Source: JAVVRI01 sp036654795
GTDB taxonomy: Bacteria > Bacteroidota > Bacteroidia > Bacteroidales > Tannerellaceae
Assembly: GCA_036654795.1 (NCBI GenBank)
Contig: JAVVRI010000004.1
Span: forward strand, 1 to 46,745
Length of the DNA stretch: 46,745 nucleotides
Direction: 5' to 3'
In this document: one piece after another, positions 25,829-33,551 of the stretch
Numbering within the stretch: position 1 is the first letter of the stretch
How the letters are laid out: each line of letters opens with the position of its first letter
Position numbers and translations under genes: made by a program
Notes under the pieces: model-generated
What the model saw: only the letters and a program-made list of their open reading frames with translations
The model's database searches: none
Told to the model about the DNA's origin: nothing

Positions 25829-27298
25829 ATGATGACGAAAAAGAATCTGTTACTGACCGGCTGTTTACTTTCTCCTCTGTTTATAGCAAGCGGAGGCAAT
25901 GCCTCATCAGAATCGAGCCAACGTCCCCATATTATTCTTATCATGGCCGATGACATGGGATGGGGGGATGTCGGTTTCAATGGAAACAAAATGATAAAAA
26001 CCCCTGTCTTGGACGCTCTGGCTGTAGAGGGGGTACGGATGGATCATTTTTATTCGGCAGGCCCCTTGTCATCGCCTACACGGGCGAGTGTACTTACCGG
26101 ACGTAATCCTTTCCGTACAGGTGTCTTCTCGGCTAACGAGGGGATACTGCGCCCGGAAGAGGTCACTTTGCCTGAGTTGTTGCGTGATGCCGGATATCGC
26201 ACGGGGCATTTTGGTAAGTGGCATTTGGGCACACTAACCTATCAAGAAAAGGATGCGAACAGAGGATGTCCGGAGAACAAACATCTCTATAATCCTCCGT
26301 TGCTACATGGATACGACGATGCCTTTGTCACGGAGTCGAAGGTGCCAACCTATGACCCCATGAGGAAACCGTTTCATTGTGACGGACGTTTTTGGGATTA
26401 TTTGGCTGAAGGAGATGCTGCCTTACCATATGGCACCTTTTATTGGAATATTCGTGGAACGAAAGTAACAGATCGTTTACAGGGAGACGATAGCCGCATC
26501 ATCATCGACCATGCCCTACCTTTTATGGAGGAGGCTATAGACAATGAACTCCCCTTTTTCAGTGTCGTCTGGTTCCATGCACCCCACATGCCTTGCGTGG
26601 CCGGACCGGAACATGCGGCGTTGTATCCTGATTGCTCGTTAGAGGAAAGAAATTATTATGGTTGTATTACGGCGATGGATGAACAGATTGGTCGTCTGGT
26701 CGATTTTCTGAAAAGCAAAGGCGCGTATGAGCATACGATCTTTCTTTTCTGTAGCGATAACGGTCCGGAACTAAACACTCCCGGCTCGGCCGGTAGTTTT
26801 CGTGGCAAGAAGCGCTCGTTGTATGAAGGAGGCATTCGAGTGCCAGCCTTTATGGTGTGGAAGGAAAAGATAGCAAGCCCAAAAGTAATGACCGAACCTT
26901 GTTTTACGTCTGATTATTTACCATCTTTACTCGATATTTTGGATTTAAAGAAGCCGGAGGGCGTAAGGTTGGATGGTGAATCTTTCTGGCCACTCGTCAT
27001 GGGCAAGTCGGTTGTAAGAAGCAAACCGTTGGTGTTTTGCTCCGAGCGTCAGGGCGCCGTGATACAAGGGCAGCACAAACTTTACTATTCGGAGAGCACA
27101 TACGAACTATACGACCTAATGAATGACCCCATGGAGCAACACAACATAGCGGCCAAAGATCCAGTAATCACAGAAACTCTGACGAAAATATGGATGGAGC
27201 AAATGGCCTCCTATGAACACTCCTTTCGAGGAGATGAATATGGCACCCGCTCGTACGAGAAGGTGCCTCAACAATGGCATGATGTAACAAATAAATAA
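25829..27298 (+). CDS. Sulfatase, arylsulfatase A-like (family S1)
   Basis: Exported Ser-type sulfatase. Metal-binding HIILIMADDMGWGD near residues 34-47; Ser81 in SSPTR is the formylglycine precursor, followed by SVLTGRNP; then GHFGKWHLG, WFHAPHMP, and FCSDNGPELNTPGSAGSFRGKKRSLYEGG, the conserved arylsulfatase block. The C-terminus has YELYDLMNDPMEQHNIA. The start at 25829 (tandem ATG) follows an AAGGA site and gives a signal peptide; the upstream frame would read through the susD terminator. Co-directional with the next two sulfatases (9-bp gap to the next). Confidence 0.9.
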   Translation: MMTKKNLLLTGCLLSPLFIASGGNASSESSQRPHIILIMADDMGWGDVGFNGNKMIKTPVLDALAVEGVRMDHFYSAGPLSSPTRASVLTGRNPFRTGVFSANEGILRPEEVTLPELLRDAGYRTGHFGKWHLGTLTYQEKDANRGCPENKHLYNPPLLHGYDDAFVTESKVPTYDPMRKPFHCDGRFWDYLAEGDAALPYGTFYWNIRGTKVTDRLQGDDSRIIIDHALPFMEEAIDNELPFFSVVWFHAPHMPCVAGPEHAALYPDCSLEERNYYGCITAMDEQIGRLVDFLKSKGAYEHTIFLFCSDNGPELNTPGSAGSFRGKKRSLYEGGIRVPAFMVWKEKIASPKVMTEPCFTSDYLPSLLDILDLKKPEGVRLDGESFWPLVMGKSVVRSKPLVFCSERQGAVIQGQHKLYYSESTYELYDLMNDPMEQHNIAAKDPVITETLTKIWMEQMASYEHSFRGDEYGTRSYEKVPQQWHDVTNK

Positions 27299-27307
27299 CA
27301 GAAGCAT

Positions 27308-28741
27308 ATGAACCTTATCCCCTTTCTTAAGCCCACCCTCTGGATGGCAGCTGCAATCCCCTGTATGGGGCAGGCGGCAGAGTATACCAACTTTATTGTG
27401 ATCAACCTTGATGATGTGGGCTATGGTGACTTCTCCTACAACGGAGCGATTGGTTATCAGACACCAAACATCGACCGTATGGCGGCCGAAGGTATGCGTT
27501 TTACCCATTTTCTTGCGGGGCAACCGATCAGCGGAGCTTCGCGTGCCGGACTGTTAACGGGCTGTTATCCCAATCGTATCGGCTTCTCTGGTGCACCGGG
27601 ACCGAACTGTCCCTATGGCATTGCCGCGGAGGAGATGACCCTCGGCGAACTGGTGAAGCAACAGGGTTACCAAACCGCTATCTTTGGTAAATGGCATTTG
27701 GGCGATGCGCCTCAGTTTTTACCCCTTCAGAACGGTTTCGATGAATATTATGGCTTGCCATACTCTAATGACATGTGGCCTTTCCATCCCCAGCAGGGCG
27801 AGGCGTTCAACTTTCCCGACTTGCCGACGATAGATGGCAACAAGGTGGTTGGTTATAATACGGATCAGACGAAGTTTACTACCGACTATACCACCCGCAC
27901 CGTTAACTTCATTAAGAAGAACAAGGATAAACCCTTCCTTATTTATTTGGCACACTCCATGCCGCACGTGCCGCTGGCCGTCTCCGACAAGTTCAAGGGC
28001 AAGAGCGAGCAAGGACTCTATGGCGATGTGCTGATGGAGATAGACTGGAGCATTGGCGAGGTGCTCAAAGCGCTCCGCGAACAGAAATTGGAGGAGAATA
28101 CCCTCATCGTCCTTACCTCTGACAACGGCCCATGGACAAACTACGGCAACCATGCCGGTAGCGCCGGCGGACTGCGCGAAGCCAAGGCGACTACCTTTGA
28201 TGGTGGAAACCGCATCCCCTGTGTGATGTATTGGAAAGGTACCATCCAACCTGCCACCACATGCAATCGGCTGGCCTCGAACATTGACCTTTTCCCTACG
28301 CTGGCTGAACTGAGCGGTGCCGCACTGCCTGCCCACAAGATTGACGGCGTAAGCCTTTGCCCTCTCATCCGGGGCGAGAAGGAGGCCAATCCGCGTACCT
28401 CCTTCGCCTATTATTTCAACCAGAATGATCTGGAGGGAGTGACGGATGGTAGCTTCAAACTCATCTTCCCCCACAAGCATGCTACGTATGAGCAGTATGT
28501 ACCCGGCAATGATGGTCAGCCCGGCCGTCTCACCATGGGCGAAGTGAAGAAGGCTGAGCTATACGATTTGCGCCGTGACCCGGGCGAACGCTATGACGTC
28601 ATTTCCCAATATCCTGAGGTGGTGGCGCGCCTGATGAAGGTGGCGGACACCTATCGCTCCGACCTGGGCGATGCCCTGACACGTATCAAACCGACCACCG
28701 CGCGTGCGCATGACCTCCTCCATAAAACAACTGTGAAATGA
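27308..28741 (+). CDS. Sulfatase, arylsulfatase/GalNAc-6-sulfatase-like (family S1)
   Basis: A 477-residue exported Ser-type sulfatase. Signal peptide to about residue 23 (CMGQAAEY); metal-site FIVINLDDVGYGD; Ser75 in SGASR followed by AGLLTG; FGKWHLGDAPQFLPLQNGFDEYYG; YLAHSMPHVPLAVS; LTSDNGPWTNYGNHAGSAGGLREAKATTFDGG. The C-terminal part includes ELYDLRRDPGERYDV. The substrate is probably a sulfated amino sugar or galactose, by family resemblance only. Its stop overlaps the start of the next sulfatase (ATGA, 28738-28741). Confidence 0.9.
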   Translation: MNLIPFLKPTLWMAAAIPCMGQAAEYTNFIVINLDDVGYGDFSYNGAIGYQTPNIDRMAAEGMRFTHFLAGQPISGASRAGLLTGCYPNRIGFSGAPGPNCPYGIAAEEMTLGELVKQQGYQTAIFGKWHLGDAPQFLPLQNGFDEYYGLPYSNDMWPFHPQQGEAFNFPDLPTIDGNKVVGYNTDQTKFTTDYTTRTVNFIKKNKDKPFLIYLAHSMPHVPLAVSDKFKGKSEQGLYGDVLMEIDWSIGEVLKALREQKLEENTLIVLTSDNGPWTNYGNHAGSAGGLREAKATTFDGGNRIPCVMYWKGTIQPATTCNRLASNIDLFPTLAELSGAALPAHKIDGVSLCPLIRGEKEANPRTSFAYYFNQNDLEGVTDGSFKLIFPHKHATYEQYVPGNDGQPGRLTMGEVKKAELYDLRRDPGERYDVISQYPEVVARLMKVADTYRSDLGDALTRIKPTTARAHDLLHKTTVK

Positions 28742-30309
28742 GAAATATTCTAACGATCCTTGCTGGTACGTCCGGTCTCCTCACGCTTCTCCCCACCACC
28801 GGGCAGGCAGAGGAAAAATCGGCTGCCGACGAGCGCCCGAATATTCTTTTTATTCTTTCGGACGATCATACTTCACAAGCGTGGGGTATATATGGCGGCG
28901 TGCTTGCCCCGTATGTAAAGAATGAGAATATCCGCCGCCTTGCCGCCGAGGGATGTGTATTGGACAATTGCTTTTGCACGAACTCCATCTCCGCACCCAG
29001 CCGTGCCGCCATTATGACCGGTGCTTACAGCCATCGCAATGGAGTAAAAACCCTCAGCGACGGCCTTGATCCGGCGGCGGACAACATCGCTAAGCGCCTC
29101 CACGACGGCGGCTACCAGACGGCTCTTATCGGTAAATGGCATCTCAAGAAGCAGCCTTCGGGCTTCGACTTCTTCAGTGTCTTTCACGATCAGGGCGAGT
29201 ACGTCAACCCCGTATTTAAGACTGCTGCGAACTGGGTGGACGATGACAAGGGGCAGAGCGGTGTACGTGAAGAAGGTTTCTCCACTGACCTCGTGACGGA
29301 CAAAACTATCCGATGGATCGGCGAGCGCGACAAGACGAAACCTTTCCTCATGTGCTGCCATTTCAAGGCCACGCACGAGCCGTGGGACTTTCCCGAGCGC
29401 ATGAAGCATCTTTACGATGGCGTTGTTTTTCCCGAACCGGCTAGCATGATGGAGTTTGGTCCCGATCAATCGGGGCGTGCCTTCCCTGGCCAGCAGTTGG
29501 AGAATATGGCGATGAGGTGGGAGGCGGCCTCGAAAGGACCGTGGTGGTGCCAATATCCGGAGTTGCCTTTTTCCATCGAAGGACTCGGAAAGGAGGAAGC
29601 ACGGCGGAAGGTCTATCAGAAAATGATTAAGGACTATCTCCGTTGTGGCGCGACTATTGATGATAACATCGGTCGCCTGCTCCGCTATCTGGACAGCGAA
29701 GGGCTCAATAGAAATACTATTGTTGTGTATGTTTCCGACCAAGGCTACTTTCTTGGTGAGCATGGCTTTTTTGATAAACGTATGATGTACGAAGAGTCCC
29801 TTCGCATGCCCTTTGTGATTCGTTACCCCAAGGAAATACCGGCAGATACGCGGAATAATGACATTGTCCTCAATGTTGACTTTGCATCTCTACTGGCTGA
29901 CTATGCCAACGTCGATGCCCCTAAAGGCGCTCAAGGACATAGCTTTCGCGCCAACCTCCGCGGCGAGACTCCGGCCGATTGGCGTCCCGCCATGTACTAT
30001 CGCTACTGGACGCAGCACGCCATTCGCCCCGCCCACATGGGGATTCGTGACCATCGCTACAAGCTAATGTTTCTTTATGGTGACCGGCTAGGCTCCACTG
30101 GCTCTGAGGATAGCACGACTACCCCTGCCTGGGAGTTTCACGACCTTGTGGCCGATCCCGGTGAGAATAAGAACCTCTACAACGAGCCGGCCTATCAAGA
30201 TATTATTCGCCGTATGAAGGACGATCTTCTTCGCCTTCGTCGTGAGGCTGGAGATGAGGTTGAAGACAGTCCCCGCATGCAGGAAATCATAGACCAATAC
30301 TATTTTTAG
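28738..30309 (+). CDS. Sulfatase, N-acetylglucosamine-6-sulfatase-like (family S1)
   Basis: A 523-residue exported Ser-type sulfatase. Signal peptide to about residue 24; NILFILSDDHTSQAWG metal site; Ser85 in SAPSR followed by AAIMTG; LIGKWHLKKQPSGFDFFSVF; and GQGEYVNP-like DQGEYVNPVF, which resembles the S1_11 N-acetylglucosamine-6-O-sulfatase group. Later come VSDQGYFLGEHGFFDKRMMYEESLRMPFVIRYP and DLVADPGENKNLYN. Translationally coupled to the preceding sulfatase by a 4-bp overlap. A strong terminator follows at 30344. Confidence 0.9.
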   Translation: MRNILTILAGTSGLLTLLPTTGQAEEKSAADERPNILFILSDDHTSQAWGIYGGVLAPYVKNENIRRLAAEGCVLDNCFCTNSISAPSRAAIMTGAYSHRNGVKTLSDGLDPAADNIAKRLHDGGYQTALIGKWHLKKQPSGFDFFSVFHDQGEYVNPVFKTAANWVDDDKGQSGVREEGFSTDLVTDKTIRWIGERDKTKPFLMCCHFKATHEPWDFPERMKHLYDGVVFPEPASMMEFGPDQSGRAFPGQQLENMAMRWEAASKGPWWCQYPELPFSIEGLGKEEARRKVYQKMIKDYLRCGATIDDNIGRLLRYLDSEGLNRNTIVVYVSDQGYFLGEHGFFDKRMMYEESLRMPFVIRYPKEIPADTRNNDIVLNVDFASLLADYANVDAPKGAQGHSFRANLRGETPADWRPAMYYRYWTQHAIRPAHMGIRDHRYKLMFLYGDRLGSTGSEDSTTTPAWEFHDLVADPGENKNLYNEPAYQDIIRRMKDDLLRLRREAGDEVEDSPRMQEIIDQYYF

Positions 30310-30343
30310 TGCGTTTTTGCGCCCTTTGCGGTGCTGCCCAAAC

Positions 30344-30392
30344 AGTTTGTCGGCGTCAGCATATACCTGCTGGCATCGGCAAACTATTTTTT
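30344..30392 (+). terminator. Terminator ending the three-sulfatase operon
   Basis: An 18-bp imperfect stem (30344-30361 with 30368-30385, G-T wobbles and one mismatch), then ATTTTTTA. The remainder of the 200-bp gap 30310-30510 shows no gene; a promoter for the next pair must lie in 30393-30510, but no consensus box is clear. Confidence 0.7.
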
Positions 30393-30510
30393 AGAAGGTG
30401 TGACCATCCTGTAAACATCGGTAAACGGATTGTGCGTGGGCTGATTGTGAAGTTTAGCCACAGAAGCATTGTTTCCCTCCAAAAGAATTGCGTTCTTTGT
30501 GACTTGTTAA

Positions 30511-31971
30511 ATGATAAACAAGAAAAACATGCTACGCTTATTTACAATCTTGTTGATGATGCTTGCGAGCACATCAATCTCATCCGCCAAGCTGTGGATG
30601 CCGGCTATTTTTACAGACCGGATGGTGTTACAGCAAAATGCTGAAGTAAAAATTTGGGGAACGGCTGATGCCGGTCTCCCCGTAGTGCTGACCGCCTCTT
30701 GGGCGGGAGGAGAGCGTCAGGTTGTGCCGGATAAAAGCGGTACATGGAGTCTCTTGCTCCAGACGCTTCCTGCCGATGGTAAGCCCTGTCACCTGACGAT
30801 CAGTCAAGGCGCTGAGCAGCGGGTCATCACTGACATCCTTTTCGGTGAAGTATGGCTTTGCACCGGCCAGTCTAATATGGAAATGAAGATGAAGGGCTAC
30901 TATGGTAAACCTATTCTGGGTGGTCCGGAGGCCATTGCGAATGGTGCCAACACACAGTTGCGCTTCTTCGAAGTGGAGAAGGCCTTTTCGCCCAACGAAC
31001 AGGCGGACTGCAAAGGTAAATGGCTGTTGGCAACGCCTGCCACGGTGGCTAATTGTAGTGCATCGGCTTACTATTTCGGTCGCCAGCTTCAGCGTACGCT
31101 CGGTGTGCCCGTTGCCCTCATTTCCGCTCCATGGGGTGGTGCTGCCATCGAAGCCTTCATGAGCCGCGAGGCTCTTAGTGCCTTCCCTCAGCGCCTCATT
31201 CCTAAGACGAAGGAGGAGATAAAGACTCCCAACAAAACGCCCGCCGTCCTCTTTAACGGTATGATCAATCCCATCGTTGGTTATGCCCTGAAGGGCTGCA
31301 TTTGGTATCAAGGAGAAACAAATCGTAGTGAGCCGGCTCTTTACAAGCAACTTTACAGAGCAATGTTGACGGACTGGCGTGCCAAATGGGGCGTGGGTAA
31401 CTTCCCTGTCTACTACGCACAAATAGCCCCCTTTACGTATGGTGATGGAAATTCCGCCTTTATGCGAGAAGCGCAGGCTGAATGTGAAAAAGAGATGGAG
31501 AACACAGGTATGATTACGTTACTTGACGTGGGCGAAGAGTGGGATATTCACCCATCCAACAAGGAAGTCGTGGGTTTCCGCTTCGCTGTCGCCGCCCTGA
31601 ACCGTACCTACGGAGTGGAGGGTATAGCCTCTTATGGTCCGACCTTTAAATCAATGGATACGGTAAAGATGAAGGGGAAAGTTATTCTTTCCTTTGATCA
31701 TGCCGAAGGTGGATTGACTACTTACAACCAACCGTTGGATCAGTTTATGGTGGCTGGTGCGGATTGTGTTTTCTATCCCGCCAAGGCAGATCTGTCGGGT
31801 GCTACGATTATTGTCGGTTGCGAGGAGGTGCCCCATCCGGTGGCTGTGCGTTATGGTTTTACCGATTATGTAAAGGGTACACTCTATAATATAGAAGGCC
31901 AACCCGCTTCTTCTTTTCGTACGGATAGGTGGGACGAAAAGGGCACGTCGGTCTCTACTTTGGATAAATAA
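30511..31971 (+). CDS. Sialate O-acetylesterase-like SGNH hydrolase
   Basis: A 486-residue exported esterase expected to remove O-acetyl groups, typically from sialic acids or other acetylated glycans. Signal peptide to about residue 26; MPAIFTDRMVLQQNAEVKIWG N-terminal beta domain; catalytic Ser121 in GQSNM; CIWYQGETN oxyanion block; Asp and His in DVGEEWDIHPSNK about residues 340-352. An equivalent family is called 9-O-acetylesterase. It is followed by a sulfatase after 23 bp. This suggests that the target glycan is acetylated as well as sulfated. Confidence 0.88.
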   Translation: MINKKNMLRLFTILLMMLASTSISSAKLWMPAIFTDRMVLQQNAEVKIWGTADAGLPVVLTASWAGGERQVVPDKSGTWSLLLQTLPADGKPCHLTISQGAEQRVITDILFGEVWLCTGQSNMEMKMKGYYGKPILGGPEAIANGANTQLRFFEVEKAFSPNEQADCKGKWLLATPATVANCSASAYYFGRQLQRTLGVPVALISAPWGGAAIEAFMSREALSAFPQRLIPKTKEEIKTPNKTPAVLFNGMINPIVGYALKGCIWYQGETNRSEPALYKQLYRAMLTDWRAKWGVGNFPVYYAQIAPFTYGDGNSAFMREAQAECEKEMENTGMITLLDVGEEWDIHPSNKEVVGFRFAVAALNRTYGVEGIASYGPTFKSMDTVKMKGKVILSFDHAEGGLTTYNQPLDQFMVAGADCVFYPAKADLSGATIIVGCEEVPHPVAVRYGFTDYVKGTLYNIEGQPASSFRTDRWDEKGTSVSTLDK

Positions 31972-31994
31972 ATGATGAATAATATAAATTGTTG

Positions 31995-33551
31995 ATGATG
32001 AATAAACTATTTGCGACCTCTTTTTTACTTGCAAATGCCTGTCAACTGCTGCATGCAGCCGAGCGTCCTAACATAGTGCTTTTCCTCGTGGACGACATGG
32101 GGTGGCAGGATACCTCCGTGCCCTTCGCCTCGGACACGACGCCGTTTAATCGCATCTACCAGACGCCCAATATGGAGCATTTGGCCGCCCACGGTGTGAA
32201 GTTTACGAACGCTTATGCCTCGAGCGTCAGCTCCCCGTCGCGCGTCAGTCTTTTTACCGGCATGAATGCTGCTCGTCACCGGGTGACGAACTGGACGTTG
32301 GAGTATAATAAGTCGGTAGATGGACGGAGCGATCGGCTCACCTATCCGGAATGGAACATCAATGGGATGAGCCCTACGCCCGGTGTGGAGCATACCTGCC
32401 TAGCCACTCCGCTGCCACAGATGCTACATGATGGCGGCTACTACACGATCCACTGCGGCAAGGCGCACTTTGGCGCCATCTCTACCCCTGCAGCCAATCC
32501 GCTCAATCTGGGATTCGATGTGAATATTGCCGGCCATGCTGCCGGGGGACTAGCCAGTTACCTCGGCGAGGAGAATTACGGTAATCGCACGGACGGTAAA
32601 CCGTCATCACTTTTCGCTGTGCCCGGTCTGGAGAAGTATCACGGCACGGACGTCTTCGTCACCGAAGCCCTCACCCGCGAAGCTGTCCTTGCCCTCGATG
32701 CCCGCCCGAAGGAGAAGCCTTTCTTCCTTTATATGTCTCATTACGCCGTGCATATCCCGATCAACCGTGACAAGCGCTTCTACGACAAGTATGCCGCTCG
32801 CGGCATGGATCCACGCGAAGCTGCCTATGCCGCGTTGGTGGAGGGGATGGATAAAAGCTTGGGCGACCTGATGGACTACCTCGATAAAAACCATCTAACG
32901 GAGAATACCATCATCGTTTTCATGTCCGACAACGGCGGCCTTAGCGCCCAGAATTCCCGTGGCGGAGAGCTGAATACGCACAACCTGCCGCTAAAGAGTG
33001 GCAAAGGCTCTGCCTACGAAGGAGGTATACGTGAACCAATGATCGTCTGCTGGCCGGGCGTAACGAAGCCTGCAACGGTGTGCAAGGATTATTTGTTGAT
33101 TGAAGATTTTTATCCCACGTTGCTTGAGATGGCCGGTGTCCGGATGTCTACGCTGCCCCAAGTGGTGGATGGCCGTAGCTTCGTGCCTCTCCTTACCGGC
33201 AAGGGTAAGAACCCTGCCAAAGGACGTGCCCTCATCTGGAACTTTCCGAACAACTGGGGGCCAACGGGTCCCGGCATTGGTGCCACCTGTACCATCCGAA
33301 AGGGGGATTGGAAGCTGATCTATTATTACGAGAGTGGTGTGAAGGAGTTGTTTAACCTGAGCCGTGATCTGGGTGAAAATCAAAATCTGGCCTCCGCCAA
33401 ACCGGCCAAAGTGAAGAAGCTTTCGCGCGAACTGGGTACTTACTTACGCAGCGTTGGCGGACAGCGACCGGCTTTCAAGGCTACCGGGCAACCCGCACCT
33501 TGGCCTGACGAGGTGCCTCCCCTACCGCGTCCTGAGTACGTGACGGATTAA
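31995..33551 (+). CDS. Sulfatase, arylsulfatase-like (family S1)
   Basis: A roughly 518-residue exported Ser-type sulfatase. The start is ATG 31995 or 31998; the upstream in-frame TTGs are less likely. Signal peptide ending about HAAERP; metal site NIVLFLVDDMGWQDT; SSPSR with Ser78 (counted from 31998) as formylglycine precursor, followed by VSLFTGMNAARHRVTNW, a wording common in S1_16-type galactose/GalNAc-sulfatases (recollection, not proof). Later FMSDNGGLSAQNSRGGELNTHNLPLKSGKGSAYEGG. Its last 30 bp overlap the end of recQ on the opposite strand. Confidence 0.88.
   Translation: MMNKLFATSFLLANACQLLHAAERPNIVLFLVDDMGWQDTSVPFASDTTPFNRIYQTPNMEHLAAHGVKFTNAYASSVSSPSRVSLFTGMNAARHRVTNWTLEYNKSVDGRSDRLTYPEWNINGMSPTPGVEHTCLATPLPQMLHDGGYYTIHCGKAHFGAISTPAANPLNLGFDVNIAGHAAGGLASYLGEENYGNRTDGKPSSLFAVPGLEKYHGTDVFVTEALTREAVLALDARPKEKPFFLYMSHYAVHIPINRDKRFYDKYAARGMDPREAAYAALVEGMDKSLGDLMDYLDKNHLTENTIIVFMSDNGGLSAQNSRGGELNTHNLPLKSGKGSAYEGGIREPMIVCWPGVTKPATVCKDYLLIEDFYPTLLEMAGVRMSTLPQVVDGRSFVPLLTGKGKNPAKGRALIWNFPNNWGPTGPGIGATCTIRKGDWKLIYYYESGVKELFNLSRDLGENQNLASAKPAKVKKLSRELGTYLRSVGGQRPAFKATGQPAPWPDEVPPLPRPEYVTD

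Noticed and set aside
27719..28480. 253-codon minus-strand open frame
   Set aside because: Lies entirely antisense to a clear sulfatase; a product of GC-rich codon bias with no recognisable domain.
28873..29763. 296-codon minus-strand open frame
   Set aside because: Antisense to a sulfatase with full motifs; no ribosome site or family.
30309..30644. 111-codon plus-strand frame after the third sulfatase
   Set aside because: Runs through a terminator hairpin and overlaps the acetylesterase signal peptide in another frame.
30628..31422. 264-codon minus-strand open frame
   Set aside because: Antisense to the acetylesterase gene, which has an intact catalytic block.
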